A DNA stretch of 48,337 nucleotides. Source: Desulfuromonadaceae bacterium. GTDB lineage: Bacteria > Desulfobacterota > Desulfuromonadia > Desulfuromonadales > Geopsychrobacteraceae. Numbering within the stretch: position 1 is the first letter of the stretch; each line of letters opens with the position of its first letter. This document shows, piece by piece, positions 34,063 to 42,923 of this stretch. Below the pieces are notes generated by a model. It made no database searches. It was not told the DNA's origin and saw only the letters and a program-made list of their open reading frames with translations. Made by a program: the position numbers and the translations under genes. The stretch is from contig JAUVEB010000002.1 in NCBI GenBank assembly GCA_030595055.1, positions 1 to 48,337 on the forward strand. The letters are read 5' to 3'.

Positions 34063-34659
34063 ATGTCTGCTGAAAAAAAGATCGGGGCCAAGGTTCGGCA
34101 AATGCGCGATGCCAAGCAGATGACCGTCGAGCAGTTGGCCGAGCAGAGTCAATGTCATGCCGATCAGATCCGGCAGATTGAGGATGGAGCTCTGGTTCCC
34201 TCGCTCACCCCGCTGATGGAAATTTCACGAGCACTGGGCGTACGACTCGGCACCCTTCTGGACGATGATCCGCTGGATGGTCCGGTGGTGTTTAATTCCA
34301 CCCAGACGCCAAACGTGATCCGCTTCTCCGGTAAGGACCCCAACGCGACCTGTAGTAATCTCGATTTCTACTCCCTGGGCGCCGGCAAGCGCGACCGCCA
34401 CATGGAACCTTTCATGATCGATGTTAAACCCAGAACCGGTGAAGCCCCGCCCCTCTCCGCTCATGAGGGCGAGGAGTTCATCTTTGTCCTCTCCGGTGCC
34501 ATCCAGATCAACTACGGTCGCACCACCTACGACTTAGAAGCTGGAGAAAGTATCTACTACGACTCTGTCGTACCCCACGATGTCCATGCCAAGGGCGATG
34601 ACAGCGCACGCATCCTGGCTGTCGTTTATGCCCCCTGCTCGGGGACGGAGAAGCCGTAA
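34063..34659 (+). CDS. XRE helix-turn-helix regulator with a cupin sensor domain
   Basis: The 198-residue protein has an N-terminal HTH (residues 6-62: [16 protein letters not shown], then I-R-Q-I-E-D-G). A C-terminal cupin barrel (about 120-190) has [12 protein letters not shown] and Y-Y-D-S-V-V-P-H. The His and Glu residues of the cupin could hold a metal or a small carboxylic ligand. It opens the operon; its TAA shares a base with the ATG of the ligase gene. It has a strong ribosome site, AAAGGAG. It likely controls this operon in response to a substrate acid. Confidence 0.9.
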   Translation: MSAEKKIGAKVRQMRDAKQMTVEQLAEQSQCHADQIRQIEDGALVPSLTPLMEISRALGVRLGTLLDDDPLDGPVVFNSTQTPNVIRFSGKDPNATCSNLDFYSLGAGKRDRHMEPFMIDVKPRTGEAPPLSAHEGEEFIFVLSGAIQINYGRTTYDLEAGESIYYDSVVPHDVHAKGDDSARILAVVYAPCSGTEKP

Positions 34660-36545
34660 TGCCCCATACTGATAAAACCATCGGCGCTTTTTTTGAAGAC
34701 CAGGTCCAACGCCTGCCGGATCATGAATTCATCGTCTACCCCGACCGCGACCTGAGATTCACCTTCAGCCAATTTGACCAGCGCGTCAACCAACTGGCCA
34801 AAGGCCTGCTGGCCATCGGTATCGGCAAGGGAGACCATGTCGGCATCTGGGCGACCAACGTGCCAGACTGGACGACTTTCATGTTCGCCACCGCCAAAAT
34901 CGGCGCAGTGCTGGTCACCGTCAATACTCACTACCGCAGCTTCGAACTGGAATATCTGGTCCGTCAGGCCGACCTCAAAGCGTTGGTGCTGATCGACGGT
35001 TTTCGCGACCACGACTACCTGAAAACAGTCAACGAACTCATTCCGGAACTCGGCTCCTGCCAGCGCGGCAAGTTGCAGAGCGAGAAGTTTCCGAACCTGA
35101 AGAACATCATCTTCATCGGCCCGGAAAAACACCGCGGCATGTACAACACACGCGAACTGATGCTGCTCGGCGACCAGTACGACGATACGGAGTTGAACGC
35201 GATAAAGTCATCCCTTGATCCGCATGATGTCATTAACATGCAGTACACCTCCGGGACCACCGGTTTCCCGAAAGGGGTCATGCTCAGCCACTACAACATT
35301 CTCAACAACGGCTACTACATCGGAGAACGACAGAAGTTCACTGAAGCCGACCGGCTCTGCCTGCCGGTGCCGTTGTTCCACTGCTTCGGCTGCGTGCTCG
35401 GCGTGATGGCGGCACTCACCCACGGTACCACTTTGGTCCCGCTCGAAGTTTTCGACCCACTGTTGACACTGGCGGCAGTACAAAAAGAGAAGTGTACCGC
35501 GATCTACGGTGTTCCAACCATGTTCATTGCCGAACTTGACCATCCGATGTTCGATATGTTCGACCTCAGTTCTCTGCGCACCGGCATCATGGCCGGCTCG
35601 CCCTGCCCCAGGGAAACCATGCGCCAGGTGATGGAGAAGATGCACTGCCGCGACATCACCATCGCCTACGGGTTGACCGAGGCTTCACCGGTCATCACTC
35701 AGACCCGCACCGACGATTCTATCGACCACCGGGTCGGTACGGTCGGCATGTCCCTGCCCGAAATCGAGGTCAAGATCATCGACCCCGACACCGGCATCAC
35801 GCTCAAACCCGGTCAGCGTGGCGAGCTCTGCTGCCGTGGCTACAGCATCATGAAGGGCTACTACAACTTGCCCGAACAGACCACGGAAGCGATCGATACC
35901 GAAGGCTGGCTGCACTCCGGCGACCAGGCAGAGGTGGACGTAAACGGCTACTACCGTATCACCGGCCGCATCAAGGACATGATCATCCGTGGCGGCGAAA
36001 ATATCTATCCACGTGAAATCGAGGAATTTCTCTATACCATGGATGGGGTTCGAGAGGCACAGGTGGTCGGCATTCCGGACGAGCGATACGGCGAAGTGGT
36101 CGGCGCCTTCATCATTCGCAAAGAGGGCGTTGAACTGACCGAAGAGGATGTCATCGATTTCACCCGCTCCCGGATCGCGCCTTATAAAAAGCCGAAGTAC
36201 GTCTTTTTCATTGACGCCTTTCCGCTCACCGCCAGCGGCAAGATTCAGAAATACAAGTTGCGCGAGAACGCCTGTGAGCGTCTCGGAATCAAAGACGTCA
36301 TGTTTGAGAACAACGCGGCGGCCAAACCGGAAGTCGCAAAACCTTCGGTGACGATTCACGCCGACCTGTGCAAGGCCTGCGGCCTCTGCATAATTCATTG
36401 CCCGAAGAATATCCTGAGCGCCTCCGATCAAATCAACGAGCTCGGTTACCCGACCACCTTGGTCACCGGCGACGACTGCAGCGGCTGCGCCAACTGCTAT
36501 CTGGTCTGCCCCGAACCAGGGGCGGTGACCGTGATCCGCCCTTAG
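34659..36545 (+). CDS. AMP-forming acyl-CoA ligase fused to a 2[4Fe-4S] ferredoxin domain
   Basis: The first 545 or so of the 628 residues are an ANL-family acyl-CoA synthetase. It has the P-loop-like [11 protein letters not shown] (from Tyr196), [18 protein letters not shown] and the catalytic lysine in A-S-G-K-I-Q-K. A linker leads to two 4Fe-4S motifs, [12 protein letters not shown] (from Cys571) and [12 protein letters not shown], as in the delta subunit of 2-oxoacid:ferredoxin oxidoreductases. The usual separate VorD/PorD gene is absent and this fusion replaces it. It probably feeds acyl-CoA to, or takes it from, the following oxidoreductase. The substrate is not evident; aryl or branched-chain acids are plausible. 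Confidence 0.87.
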   Translation: MPHTDKTIGAFFEDQVQRLPDHEFIVYPDRDLRFTFSQFDQRVNQLAKGLLAIGIGKGDHVGIWATNVPDWTTFMFATAKIGAVLVTVNTHYRSFELEYLVRQADLKALVLIDGFRDHDYLKTVNELIPELGSCQRGKLQSEKFPNLKNIIFIGPEKHRGMYNTRELMLLGDQYDDTELNAIKSSLDPHDVINMQYTSGTTGFPKGVMLSHYNILNNGYYIGERQKFTEADRLCLPVPLFHCFGCVLGVMAALTHGTTLVPLEVFDPLLTLAAVQKEKCTAIYGVPTMFIAELDHPMFDMFDLSSLRTGIMAGSPCPRETMRQVMEKMHCRDITIAYGLTEASPVITQTRTDDSIDHRVGTVGMSLPEIEVKIIDPDTGITLKPGQRGELCCRGYSIMKGYYNLPEQTTEAIDTEGWLHSGDQAEVDVNGYYRITGRIKDMIIRGGENIYPREIEEFLYTMDGVREAQVVGIPDERYGEVVGAFIIRKEGVELTEEDVIDFTRSRIAPYKKPKYVFFIDAFPLTASGKIQKYKLRENACERLGIKDVMFENNAAAKPEVAKPSVTIHADLCKACGLCIIHCPKNILSASDQINELGYPTTLVTGDDCSGCANCYLVCPEPGAVTVIRP

Positions 36546-36590
36546 GCCCCGTGCGGCATCTAACAACACAAAACGATAGGAGTTGCTGGT

Positions 36591-37646
36591 TTGAAGAAAC
36601 TAGTTAAAGGGAACGAGGCCGTAGTAATCGGCGCTCTCGTTGCCGGCTGCGATGCCTACTATGGGTACCCGATCACCCCGGCGAGCGAAATTGCCCAAGC
36701 GGCCAGCGAATATTTTTTGCCCCTGGGCAAGGTGTTCATCCAAGCCGAATGCGAAGTCGGCGCCATCAACATGGTGTTCGGCTCAGCAGCGTCCGGCCTG
36801 CGAACCTTAACAGCCAGTTCCGGCCCCGGTATCAGTCTCAAGATGGAGGGGATCTCCTACCTGGCCGGAGCCCAACTGCCTTGCGTGATCGTCGACGTAC
36901 AACGGGTCGGTCCGGGTCTGGGTAACATCGGCCCGGAACAGAGCGACTATTTTCAGGTCGTCAAGGGCGGCGGCCACGGCGACTACCGTACCATCGTGCT
37001 GGCCCCGGCCTCGGTAGAAGAAACCTACCGCATGACCATTGAGGCCTTCGACCTGGCCGATCGCTGGCGAACCCCGGTCTTCTTACTGACCGACGCCACT
37101 CTCGGGCAGATGATGGAGCCGATCGACATCTGTCAGGAACCCGTACATAAGGTCGACAAACCTTGGGCCCTCGACGCCTCGCCTGAGAGCAACCGGAATC
37201 TGGTCACCTCCATCTATCTCGATTTCGACGATATGGAGGCGCACATCGAACGGTTGCACGAGAACTACCGGCAGATCAGTAAGACCGAAGCCCGGGCCGA
37301 GGTCAGCGGGGCTGAAGATCCCCAGATCGTCCTGACCGGCTACGGCATCACCAGCCGCCTGCTGCGCAGTGCAATCGAGACACTCGACGCCCGCGGCATT
37401 CGTGCTGCACTGATCCGCCCACAGACCCTCTGGCCCTTCCCCACCGCAATCTACCAGGGGTCCGTTAAACCGGGCGTACCGGTGCTCGCCGTCGAAATGA
37501 GCCGCGGCCAGTTTGTCGAGGATGTCCGACTGGCCCTGCCGAAGCACCAGGTGAGCTGGTACGGACGTGTCGGCGGCAACCTCCCGGAACTGGAACAGAT
37601 CATCACCCAGGTCGAACGGTGCCTGCAGGAGGTGTCCAATGCCTAA
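36591..37646 (+). CDS. vorB: 2-oxoacid:ferredoxin oxidoreductase alpha subunit (VorB/KorA-like)
   Basis: This 351-residue subunit contains the pyrimidine-binding half of the TPP site: Y-G-Y-P-I-T-P-A-S-E-I, E-C-E-V-G-A-I-N-M-V-F-G-S-A-A-S-G and T-A-S-S-G-P-G-I-S-L-K. The enzyme interconverts a 2-oxoacid plus CoA and acyl-CoA plus CO2 with ferredoxin. Its length and motifs resemble 2-oxoisovalerate or indolepyruvate types as well as 2-oxoglutarate ones, so the substrate is open. The start is TTG 36591 with AGGAG 8 nt upstream. It overlaps the next gene by 8 bp. Confidence 0.9.
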   Translation: MKKLVKGNEAVVIGALVAGCDAYYGYPITPASEIAQAASEYFLPLGKVFIQAECEVGAINMVFGSAASGLRTLTASSGPGISLKMEGISYLAGAQLPCVIVDVQRVGPGLGNIGPEQSDYFQVVKGGGHGDYRTIVLAPASVEETYRMTIEAFDLADRWRTPVFLLTDATLGQMMEPIDICQEPVHKVDKPWALDASPESNRNLVTSIYLDFDDMEAHIERLHENYRQISKTEARAEVSGAEDPQIVLTGYGITSRLLRSAIETLDARGIRAALIRPQTLWPFPTAIYQGSVKPGVPVLAVEMSRGQFVEDVRLALPKHQVSWYGRVGGNLPELEQIITQVERCLQEVSNA

Positions 37647-39054
37647 AGTCTTTCAGAAATCCGCGGCCTTTTTCGAGACCTTCGAGCGCAAACCGGGAAT
37701 GCAGAAAACCACCCACTACTGCCCCGGCTGCGGCCATGGCACCCTGAACAAGATCATTGCCGATCAAGTTGCAGAATTGGGGATTCAGGATCAGACCATC
37801 TTCGTCGGGCCGGTCGGCTGCGGCGTGTTTATCTACTACTATTTCGAAAGTGCCGGCGTCTCGGCCGCTCACGGACGTGCCTCGGCAGTCGCCACCGGCA
37901 TCAGCCGCTCCAACCCGGACGCTATCGTGATCTCCTACCAGGGCGACGGCGACCTGGCGGCCATCGGCACCAGCAACGCCATCCATGCGGCAAACCGCGG
38001 CGAAAACATGATCGTATTCTTTGTCAACAACAACGTCTACGGCATGACTGGCGGCCAGCTCGCGCCGACCACGCTGCTCAATCAGAAGACCACCACTTCG
38101 CCCTTCGGCCGCAGCCAGAGCAATGACGGCTTTCCGCTCAGGGTGGCCGAGATGATCGCCGGACTGGATGCACCAACGCTGGTGGCCCGTGTCGGGGTTA
38201 ATAATCCGCGTAACATCCGCCAAGCGTCCAAGGTGATCAAGCGCGGTCTGGAAATCCAGCGGGACAAAAAAGGTTATGTCTTCATCGAAGTCCTCTCCCA
38301 GTGTCCAACCAACTGGAAAAAGAACCCGCAGCAGGCCTGCGAGTGGATCGACGACGTGGTCAGCAAACAGTACCCGATCGGCGTACTCAAAGATCTCGCC
38401 GACGAACGGGGAGCTCTGGAACGCCCACGCAAAGAGGCCGACTTCGCAGCTGTAGCCGAACTGCTCGGTCTCGATGCCGAAGCGGAGACGGTCGATAAAG
38501 AGATGATCCTGCCCTATGAGGAAATGCGCTTCAAGTTTGCCGGCTTTGGCGGACAGGGCGTTCTGTCCCTCGGCATGATGGTTGCCAAAATGTCGATGAA
38601 ACGTCACCTGGAGGTCACCTGGTTGCCCTCCTATGGCCCGGAGATGCGCGGCGGCGTCGCCAACAGCTCAGTAGTTGCCGGCAAAACCCCGATCAGCTCT
38701 CCGGTGGTCGATGCCCCCAACGTGCTGGTTGCCCTTAACCGCCCGTCGTTGGAGAAGTTCGGTCCACTGGTCCCGGATGACGGACTGATTGTCTACAACA
38801 GTTCGCTGATCGACCAAGTCCCAGACGGGCTCAAGGGCAAGGTGCACGCCCTGCCGGCCACCGATCTCGCTGCTGCTGCGGGCACAGTCAAGGCCGCTAA
38901 CGTGGTCGTACTCGGCTTCATCGCTCGCTTGACCGGCATATTCGAGCTGAGCGATATTGAGGCCTTCCTGCGCGAAACGTTCAAGAAACCGGCTCTGCTC
39001 GAAGTCAACCTAAAAGCGGTCAGCACCGGCTGGGACGCCGCTGGAGATATCTAA
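37639..39054 (+). CDS. vorA-vorC: Fused TPP-binding beta and gamma subunits of 2-oxoacid:ferredoxin oxidoreductase
   Basis: The first 260 or so of the 471 residues are the TPP subunit: H-Y-C-P-G-C-G-H-G (Cys28, Cys31), G-D-G-D at 102-105 and V-N-N-N-V-Y-G-M-T-G-G-Q at 129-140. From about 290 on is a gamma domain with F-A-G-F-G-G-Q-G-V-L-S-L-G and S-Y-G-P-E-M-R-G-G-V-A-N-S. These are two proteins in many relatives. The ATG 37639 follows GGAGG and overlaps vorB by 8 bp. A frame open from 37567 is not used. It completes the enzyme whose ferredoxin subunit is fused to the ligase. Confidence 0.9.
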   Translation: MPKVFQKSAAFFETFERKPGMQKTTHYCPGCGHGTLNKIIADQVAELGIQDQTIFVGPVGCGVFIYYYFESAGVSAAHGRASAVATGISRSNPDAIVISYQGDGDLAAIGTSNAIHAANRGENMIVFFVNNNVYGMTGGQLAPTTLLNQKTTTSPFGRSQSNDGFPLRVAEMIAGLDAPTLVARVGVNNPRNIRQASKVIKRGLEIQRDKKGYVFIEVLSQCPTNWKKNPQQACEWIDDVVSKQYPIGVLKDLADERGALERPRKEADFAAVAELLGLDAEAETVDKEMILPYEEMRFKFAGFGGQGVLSLGMMVAKMSMKRHLEVTWLPSYGPEMRGGVANSSVVAGKTPISSPVVDAPNVLVALNRPSLEKFGPLVPDDGLIVYNSSLIDQVPDGLKGKVHALPATDLAAAAGTVKAANVVVLGFIARLTGIFELSDIEAFLRETFKKPALLEVNLKAVSTGWDAAGDI

Positions 39055-39134
39055 CCCGCGGTTCAGTGGGCACATCCATAGACGAACACCCCTGTTTCAT
39101 CTCAAGGGGTTGAGTCATCTATTCTTTCAGTTAC

Positions 39135-39168
39135 AAATCCCCCAAGCTTCAAGTTTGGGGGATTTTTT
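39135..39168. terminator. Terminator of the cupin-ligase-oxidoreductase operon
   Basis: AAATCCCCCAAGCTT (39135-39149) pairs with AAGTTTGGGGGATTT (39151-39165), with one G-T pair; inner pairs open to form the loop. A T6 run follows the G block. A weaker stem, ACCCCT against AGGGGT, precedes it near 39088-39111. Confidence 0.85.
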
Positions 39169-39589
39169 CACGCCTGCCAATGGCTGAAGTAAATATCCAA
39201 GGATGCCGCTCAAAATAGATAGTGGAACAACATTCAGGAATATGTTGCCAGGAAGGCACTGACCATCTGCATAGCCGGTGGCTTGAGGAAACCCCCTAAA
39301 AGGGGCTGAACAGTGACTACGCTGGAACGACATAACCAGTGATTTGTCGATCTTAACAATTAACTCGATTGCCACCGGCATTCAGTCGAGACCAAAAACT
39401 GATTACAACTGCTGTCATTATCCATAGAATAATCCCCCCAACCTATTAAGGTCAGGGAGATTATTCTGATTATCAAGCCACCTTTCAACGACTCGAGCAA
39501 ACGGCTTGAGCACTCGGGGATCTTTGTGTTTGTTCGGCTACGGCAAGAGAAGATTGCCGCACTCATGACCAAGCAGACAGCGGTAACCG
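39169..39589. other. Gene-free stretch between the oxidoreductase operon and the CoA-binding gene
   Basis: Two short minus-strand frames (39127-39381 and 39360-39572) and one plus frame (about 39440-39603) are open, but none has a ribosome site, a recognisable motif or codon use like the neighbours. The stretch may hold degenerate remains. I see no repeat, RNA or promoter I can support. Confidence 0.4.
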
Positions 39590-39994
39590 CTAATAGTCAC
39601 TGAATCCCAGTTCGACCAGGACACAAGTGCCGTCAGCAATCAGATTTATGCTCTGTTCCTGACAAAAACGGATGGCGGCCGGGCTTTCAGCTCCAGGCTG
39701 CATCCAGACATTTCTGATGCCCTTGGCTGCCGCCATTTCGACCACCTGCTCGGTAATCCTTGGTGGTGTAATCATCGAGAGGCTCTCCACGGCATCCGGC
39801 AATTCAGCCACCGAAGTGACACATTCAATTCCCTCAATCTCTTTCTGTGCCGGATGCACCGGCACCACCTGCCGATCATTTTCCAGATAGCAGCGCAGGA
39901 TCTTGTTGCCAAACTTATTGCGATTATTCGATACACCGACGATAGCGATCACCGGCGAGGCCAAAAAAGTTTCCAGCTGTTCTTTGACGGTCAT
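39590..39994 (-). CDS. CoA-binding-domain (YccU-type) protein
   Basis: The 134-residue protein is a single CoA-binding Rossmann domain: V-I-A-I-V-G-V-S-N-N-R-N-K-F-G-N-K at about 15-31, V-P-V-H-P near 45 and N-V-W-M-Q-P-G-A-E-S near 95-104. The family is linked to acyl-CoA synthetase N-domains, but the function of the free form is unknown. ATG 39994 has AGGAGA upstream; longer starts to 40093 are not conserved in style. Confidence 0.88.
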   Translation of the reverse strand: MTVKEQLETFLASPVIAIVGVSNNRNKFGNKILRCYLENDRQVVPVHPAQKEIEGIECVTSVAELPDAVESLSMITPPRITEQVVEMAAAKGIRNVWMQPGAESPAAIRFCQEQSINLIADGTCVLVELGFSDY

Positions 39995-40190
39995 TATTCT
40001 CTCCTGTTGAATGGCGGACGAGGAGCCTGTTGGTTCCACTTGGCATCTCAAGCGCTCTAAACATATCATCCTTTGCAGTCGATGAAACATCAAGCAGAAA
40101 GACTCTTGACATGATAGAATTCGATCGGCGGGGCAATGATTATTCAGGATTCATTGCCACTTCTTTTCTCCAGCCAGCAAAGAAAGATGC

Positions 40191-41423
40191 ATGCCAGGAA
40201 AAGTACTGATTGCTCATGCTGATCAGAAAACTGCGGGCCGCCTGAAAAACGACCTTGTGCGTGAAGGATGCACAACTCTCAGTGCCTCTGACCTTGAGCA
40301 GGTACGCCCGTTGCTCCACCAGCAACCCGAGCTGCTGCTCCTGGATACCAAACTGGCAACAACCGCCTCTGCTGAACAGCTCTCTGCCCTGGGATCCGAA
40401 CTGGAACTGGCCGAAGTTCTCTGTCTGCGCCTCGGCAGGGAAGATATCGATTTTCAACAAGCCCGGACACTCACTCCCTGGGCCTGTGGAACGATCGCGG
40501 CTCCAAACGCAAGTGAGCAAGCCCTCGAACAGATCAGTATCTTGCTGAGAGTCAAACAGGCGGAAAAAGAACGGGATCTTGCCCAGGGTCGTCTGCTGCT
40601 CCACCAGAGGGAAGTTGCCGAGGGACTCCGCAGCGCAGCGCAGATCCAGCGTACTTTACTGCCCAACCGCTATCCGGACTGTAAAGCTTTCAGTTTTGCC
40701 TGGCAGTTTCTCCCCTGCGAAACGGTGGGTGGCGACCTGTTTAATGTTCATGCCCTGGCCGATAATACCCTGATGGTTTACATGCTGGATGTCAGCGGTC
40801 ACGGCGTTTCCTCGGCCATGGTCACGGTTTCCGTCAACCAAAGCCTCTCCGACCGAACCAGCCACCTGGTCAAACAACCGACCGACCAACCGCCTTTTTA
40901 CCGCATCGCGACCCCGGCCGAAGTCCTCACCGCTCTTGACCGTGAATACCCCTACGAACGTTTCGAGAAATTTTTCACGATCAGCTACCTGTTGTTGGAA
41001 CCGGAATCCGGTCGGGTACATTATTGCAACGGCGGACATCCCCCACCCATTCTGGTCCGTCAGGATGGGAAACTGGAATTACTGGAAGCGGGTGGAACCC
41101 TGGTCGGACTCGGCGGCCTGCTACCCTACGAAGAAGGGGAAGTTCTACTGCAACCCGGTGACCGGCTCTATCTCTATTCGGATGGGATTACCGAGTACGC
41201 TGCCCCGTCCGGTGAAATGTATGGGAGACAACGCCTGATGGATTTTCTCTGCCGACAACAGCAAGTCTCACTGGATGAGGTCTCCAGCAGCTTCATAAAA
41301 ACCCTGAAAAACTTCGGTGAAGAGCACCCGCCTGACGACGATATCAGCCTGTTCTGCATTCAATTCAACACCCCGGTCAAATCACGACGGGCATGCGGAC
41401 GCAAAGCAAAACCTGCGCAATAA
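40191..41423 (+). CDS. Receiver-like domain fused to a PP2C/SpoIIE-type phosphatase
   Basis: At 410 residues the N-terminal part (1-120) folds like a response-regulator receiver, with L-L-L-L-D-T-K-L-A as the phosphate-acceptor strand, but its acidic pocket is partly lost (H-A-D-Q near 9-12). A coiled-coil linker follows. From about 150 there is a PPM phosphatase with V-G-G-D-L-F-N, L-D-V-S-G-H-G-V-S-S-A-M, Y-C-N-G-G-H-P-P-P and P-D-D-D-I-S. Such proteins switch anti-sigma-antagonist systems. Its partners are not in the window. The ribosome site is weak. Confidence 0.87.
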   Translation: MPGKVLIAHADQKTAGRLKNDLVREGCTTLSASDLEQVRPLLHQQPELLLLDTKLATTASAEQLSALGSELELAEVLCLRLGREDIDFQQARTLTPWACGTIAAPNASEQALEQISILLRVKQAEKERDLAQGRLLLHQREVAEGLRSAAQIQRTLLPNRYPDCKAFSFAWQFLPCETVGGDLFNVHALADNTLMVYMLDVSGHGVSSAMVTVSVNQSLSDRTSHLVKQPTDQPPFYRIATPAEVLTALDREYPYERFEKFFTISYLLLEPESGRVHYCNGGHPPPILVRQDGKLELLEAGGTLVGLGGLLPYEEGEVLLQPGDRLYLYSDGITEYAAPSGEMYGRQRLMDFLCRQQQVSLDEVSSSFIKTLKNFGEEHPPDDDISLFCIQFNTPVKSRRACGRKAKPAQ

Positions 41424-41439
41424 CCCCCCGGTTGCATTC

Positions 41440-41889
41440 CTACGACAAAACCAGGGAAATCAGCTCCAGTAAAGGCCCCGGGTAAACCCCGAAAACCAGT
41501 AGCAGCGCAACACAAGTGCCGAGCAAAACAAACTCCTCGCGGCAACCCGAACGCAATTGACAGGTGGAGCGCTGCTGCATGAAAAGAACAATGATCGGTC
41601 GCAAATAGTAATAGAGGGAAATCAACGAGGTGAGAACACCGATCACAGCCAACTCCGCGTAGCCATGACGCAAGGCCGCGTGAAAGATACCGAACTTACC
41701 AAAAAACCCGGCCAATGGCGGAATCCCGGCGAGAGAGAAAAGAAAAACGGCCCGCGCTGAGGAGCGGTGCGAGTGCAGGTAGCCCAAACCGCAGATCTCC
41801 CCATAATCTTGGACCTCTTCATTTTCCAGGGCCCAGGAGGTAATCACACCGAAGGCTCCGAAAATCGCGCAGGAGTAAAAATGGGTTCC
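41440..41889 (-). pseudogene. nuoN: C-terminal fragment of NADH-quinone oxidoreductase subunit N
   Basis: The frame encodes about 149 residues that align with the end of NuoN: G-A-F-G-V-I-T-S near its start, then F-L-F-S-L-A-G-I-P-P-L-A-G-F-F-G-K-F and two hydrophobic helices. Intact NuoN is about 480 residues. A TAA (41890-41892) directly precedes the homologous stretch, and no other nuo genes adjoin. This is the 3' third of a lost or duplicated gene, broken by rearrangement. The fragment lacks a start of its own and is unlikely to be made. Confidence 0.85.
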
Positions 41890-41971
41890 TTATCGCTGAG
41901 TACATACCGTATTGATCTTTCAGCTAAATAAGTACCGGGGGGAGCTCGTCACCCGTTCCGTTTTTACCGCA

Positions 41972-42436
41972 TTATTGATCAGCTGTGTTCAGCAACCCCT
42001 GTGCAATCGCCGCACGGGCCAATTCATCGCAGCGTTCGTTTTCGACGTGTCCGTCATGCCCTTTCACCCAGGTCCATTCGATTTGGTGCTTGGCACTCTG
42101 CACAAGCAAGCGTTCCCAGAGGTCTCGATTAGCAACCTCCGCTTTCTTGGAATTTTTCCAGTTTTTCCGCTGCCAACCGGCAATCCACTCAGTCATCCCC
42201 TTGACGAGATACTGGGAATCGGTTGTCAACCTGACCTGGCAAGGACGCTTGAGCGATTCCAGCCCGATAATGGCACCAAGCATTTCCATCCGGTTGTTGG
42301 TGGTTTCCGGATCGTAGCCGGAAAGCTCCCTGACATGTTCACGATAGCGCAAAATGGTCCCGTAACCGCCTGGCCCAGGGTTTCCAGAGCAGGCCCCATC
42401 GGAAAACATCTCAACAATTATCGCAGCTTGGGACAT
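41972..42436 (-). CDS. rnhA: Ribonuclease HI
   Basis: RnhA degrades RNA in RNA-DNA hybrids. The 154-residue protein has [16 protein letters not shown] at the start and the catalytic set D-E-D-D: Asp in F-S-D-G, Glu in N-N-R-M-E-M, Asp in T-T-D-S-Q-Y and Asp in E-R-C-D-E-L-A. Its length is standard. The tRNA gene lies about 100 nt upstream on the same strand, with a terminator between. Confidence 0.96.
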   Translation of the reverse strand: MSQAAIIVEMFSDGACSGNPGPGGYGTILRYREHVRELSGYDPETTNNRMEMLGAIIGLESLKRPCQVRLTTDSQYLVKGMTEWIAGWQRKNWKNSKKAEVANRDLWERLLVQSAKHQIEWTWVKGHDGHVENERCDELARAAIAQGLLNTADQ

Positions 42437-42493
42437 AGAAAGAACCTTTTATTGGACGAGGAATAATATAAAACGTAGCGTTCTGAAAAAGCA

Positions 42494-42526
42494 AACAGCC
42501 CCTCCCGAAAAACGGAAGAGGCTGTT
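42494..42526 (-). terminator. Terminator after tRNA-Glu
   Basis: On the minus strand AACAGCCTCTTCCG pairs with CGGGAGGGGCTGTT (including G-T pairs) around a T-rich loop, followed by TTGCTTTTT. It lies 8 nt after the tRNA 3' end. Confidence 0.8.
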
Positions 42527-42533
42527 GTTTCAT

Positions 42534-42611
42534 TGGCGTCCCCAGGGGGATTCGAACCCCCGTCGCCGCCGTGAAAGGGCGGTGTCCTGGGCCAGGCTAG
42601 ACGATAGGGAC
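42534..42611 (-). tRNA. tRNA-Glu (UUC anticodon)
   Basis: Read on minus, the gene begins GTCCCTATCGTCTAG and ends with GGGGAC, a G discriminator and encoded CCA. The acceptor stem GTCCCTA pairs with the 3' end, the anticodon stem CCGCC/GGCGG encloses CTTTCAC with anticodon TTC, and the T loop is GGTTCGAATCC. It also supplies the substrate of HemA, although it is not linked to it. Confidence 0.95.
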
Positions 42612-42780
42612 CTGCTGAGTGTCCGCACTGATCATGCGGAAATAATTTAATACCTCAGAGTCGTGAAAACATGCAAGAAAAAATTTATTCAGTTTTTAAA
42701 GCCGCAGGTTGAATGCCACCATATCGTGGACACTTTTGCAAAACCGCCTTGACCCGGATAGTCCGACGGTCTTCTGACTT

Positions 42781-42809
42781 GTTTCCGTCCGAAGTTTCCG
42801 GATGGAAAC
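42781..42809. repeat. Long hairpin in the 312-bp gap before the kinase-like gene
   Basis: GTTTCCGTCCG (42781-42791) pairs with CGGATGGAAAC (42799-42809) with one G-T pair and a seven-base loop. Its core TCCGAAGTTTCCGGAT (42788-42803) differs by one base from 14893-14908. No T run follows, so it is not an obvious terminator. The remainder of 42612-42923 shows no gene. Confidence 0.5.
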
Positions 42810-42923
42810 TGACTTCAACAATTGAACAGCGCGGGATTGCACTCACGGATTAATCCATTAGTCTATAAGCATAACTGTCGACCACCTTGTCGGTTTTTTC
42901 GATGATTTACCGGGAGCAGCAAA

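Noticed and set aside
36547-36565. A third CCCGTGCGG string after the ligase stop codon
   Set aside because: Only about 11 bases match the palindromic family and the following sequence diverges, so it is treated as chance.
35685-36569. A 294-codon minus-strand frame opposite the ligase-ferredoxin gene
   Set aside because: Shadow of a gene with complete ANL and 4Fe-4S motifs.
37603-38607. A 334-codon minus-strand frame opposite vorA-vorC
   Set aside because: Shadow of the TPP subunit; no recognisable protein features.
39127-39572. Two minus-strand ORFs of 84 and 70 codons
   Set aside because: No motif or ribosome site; one crosses the operon terminator.
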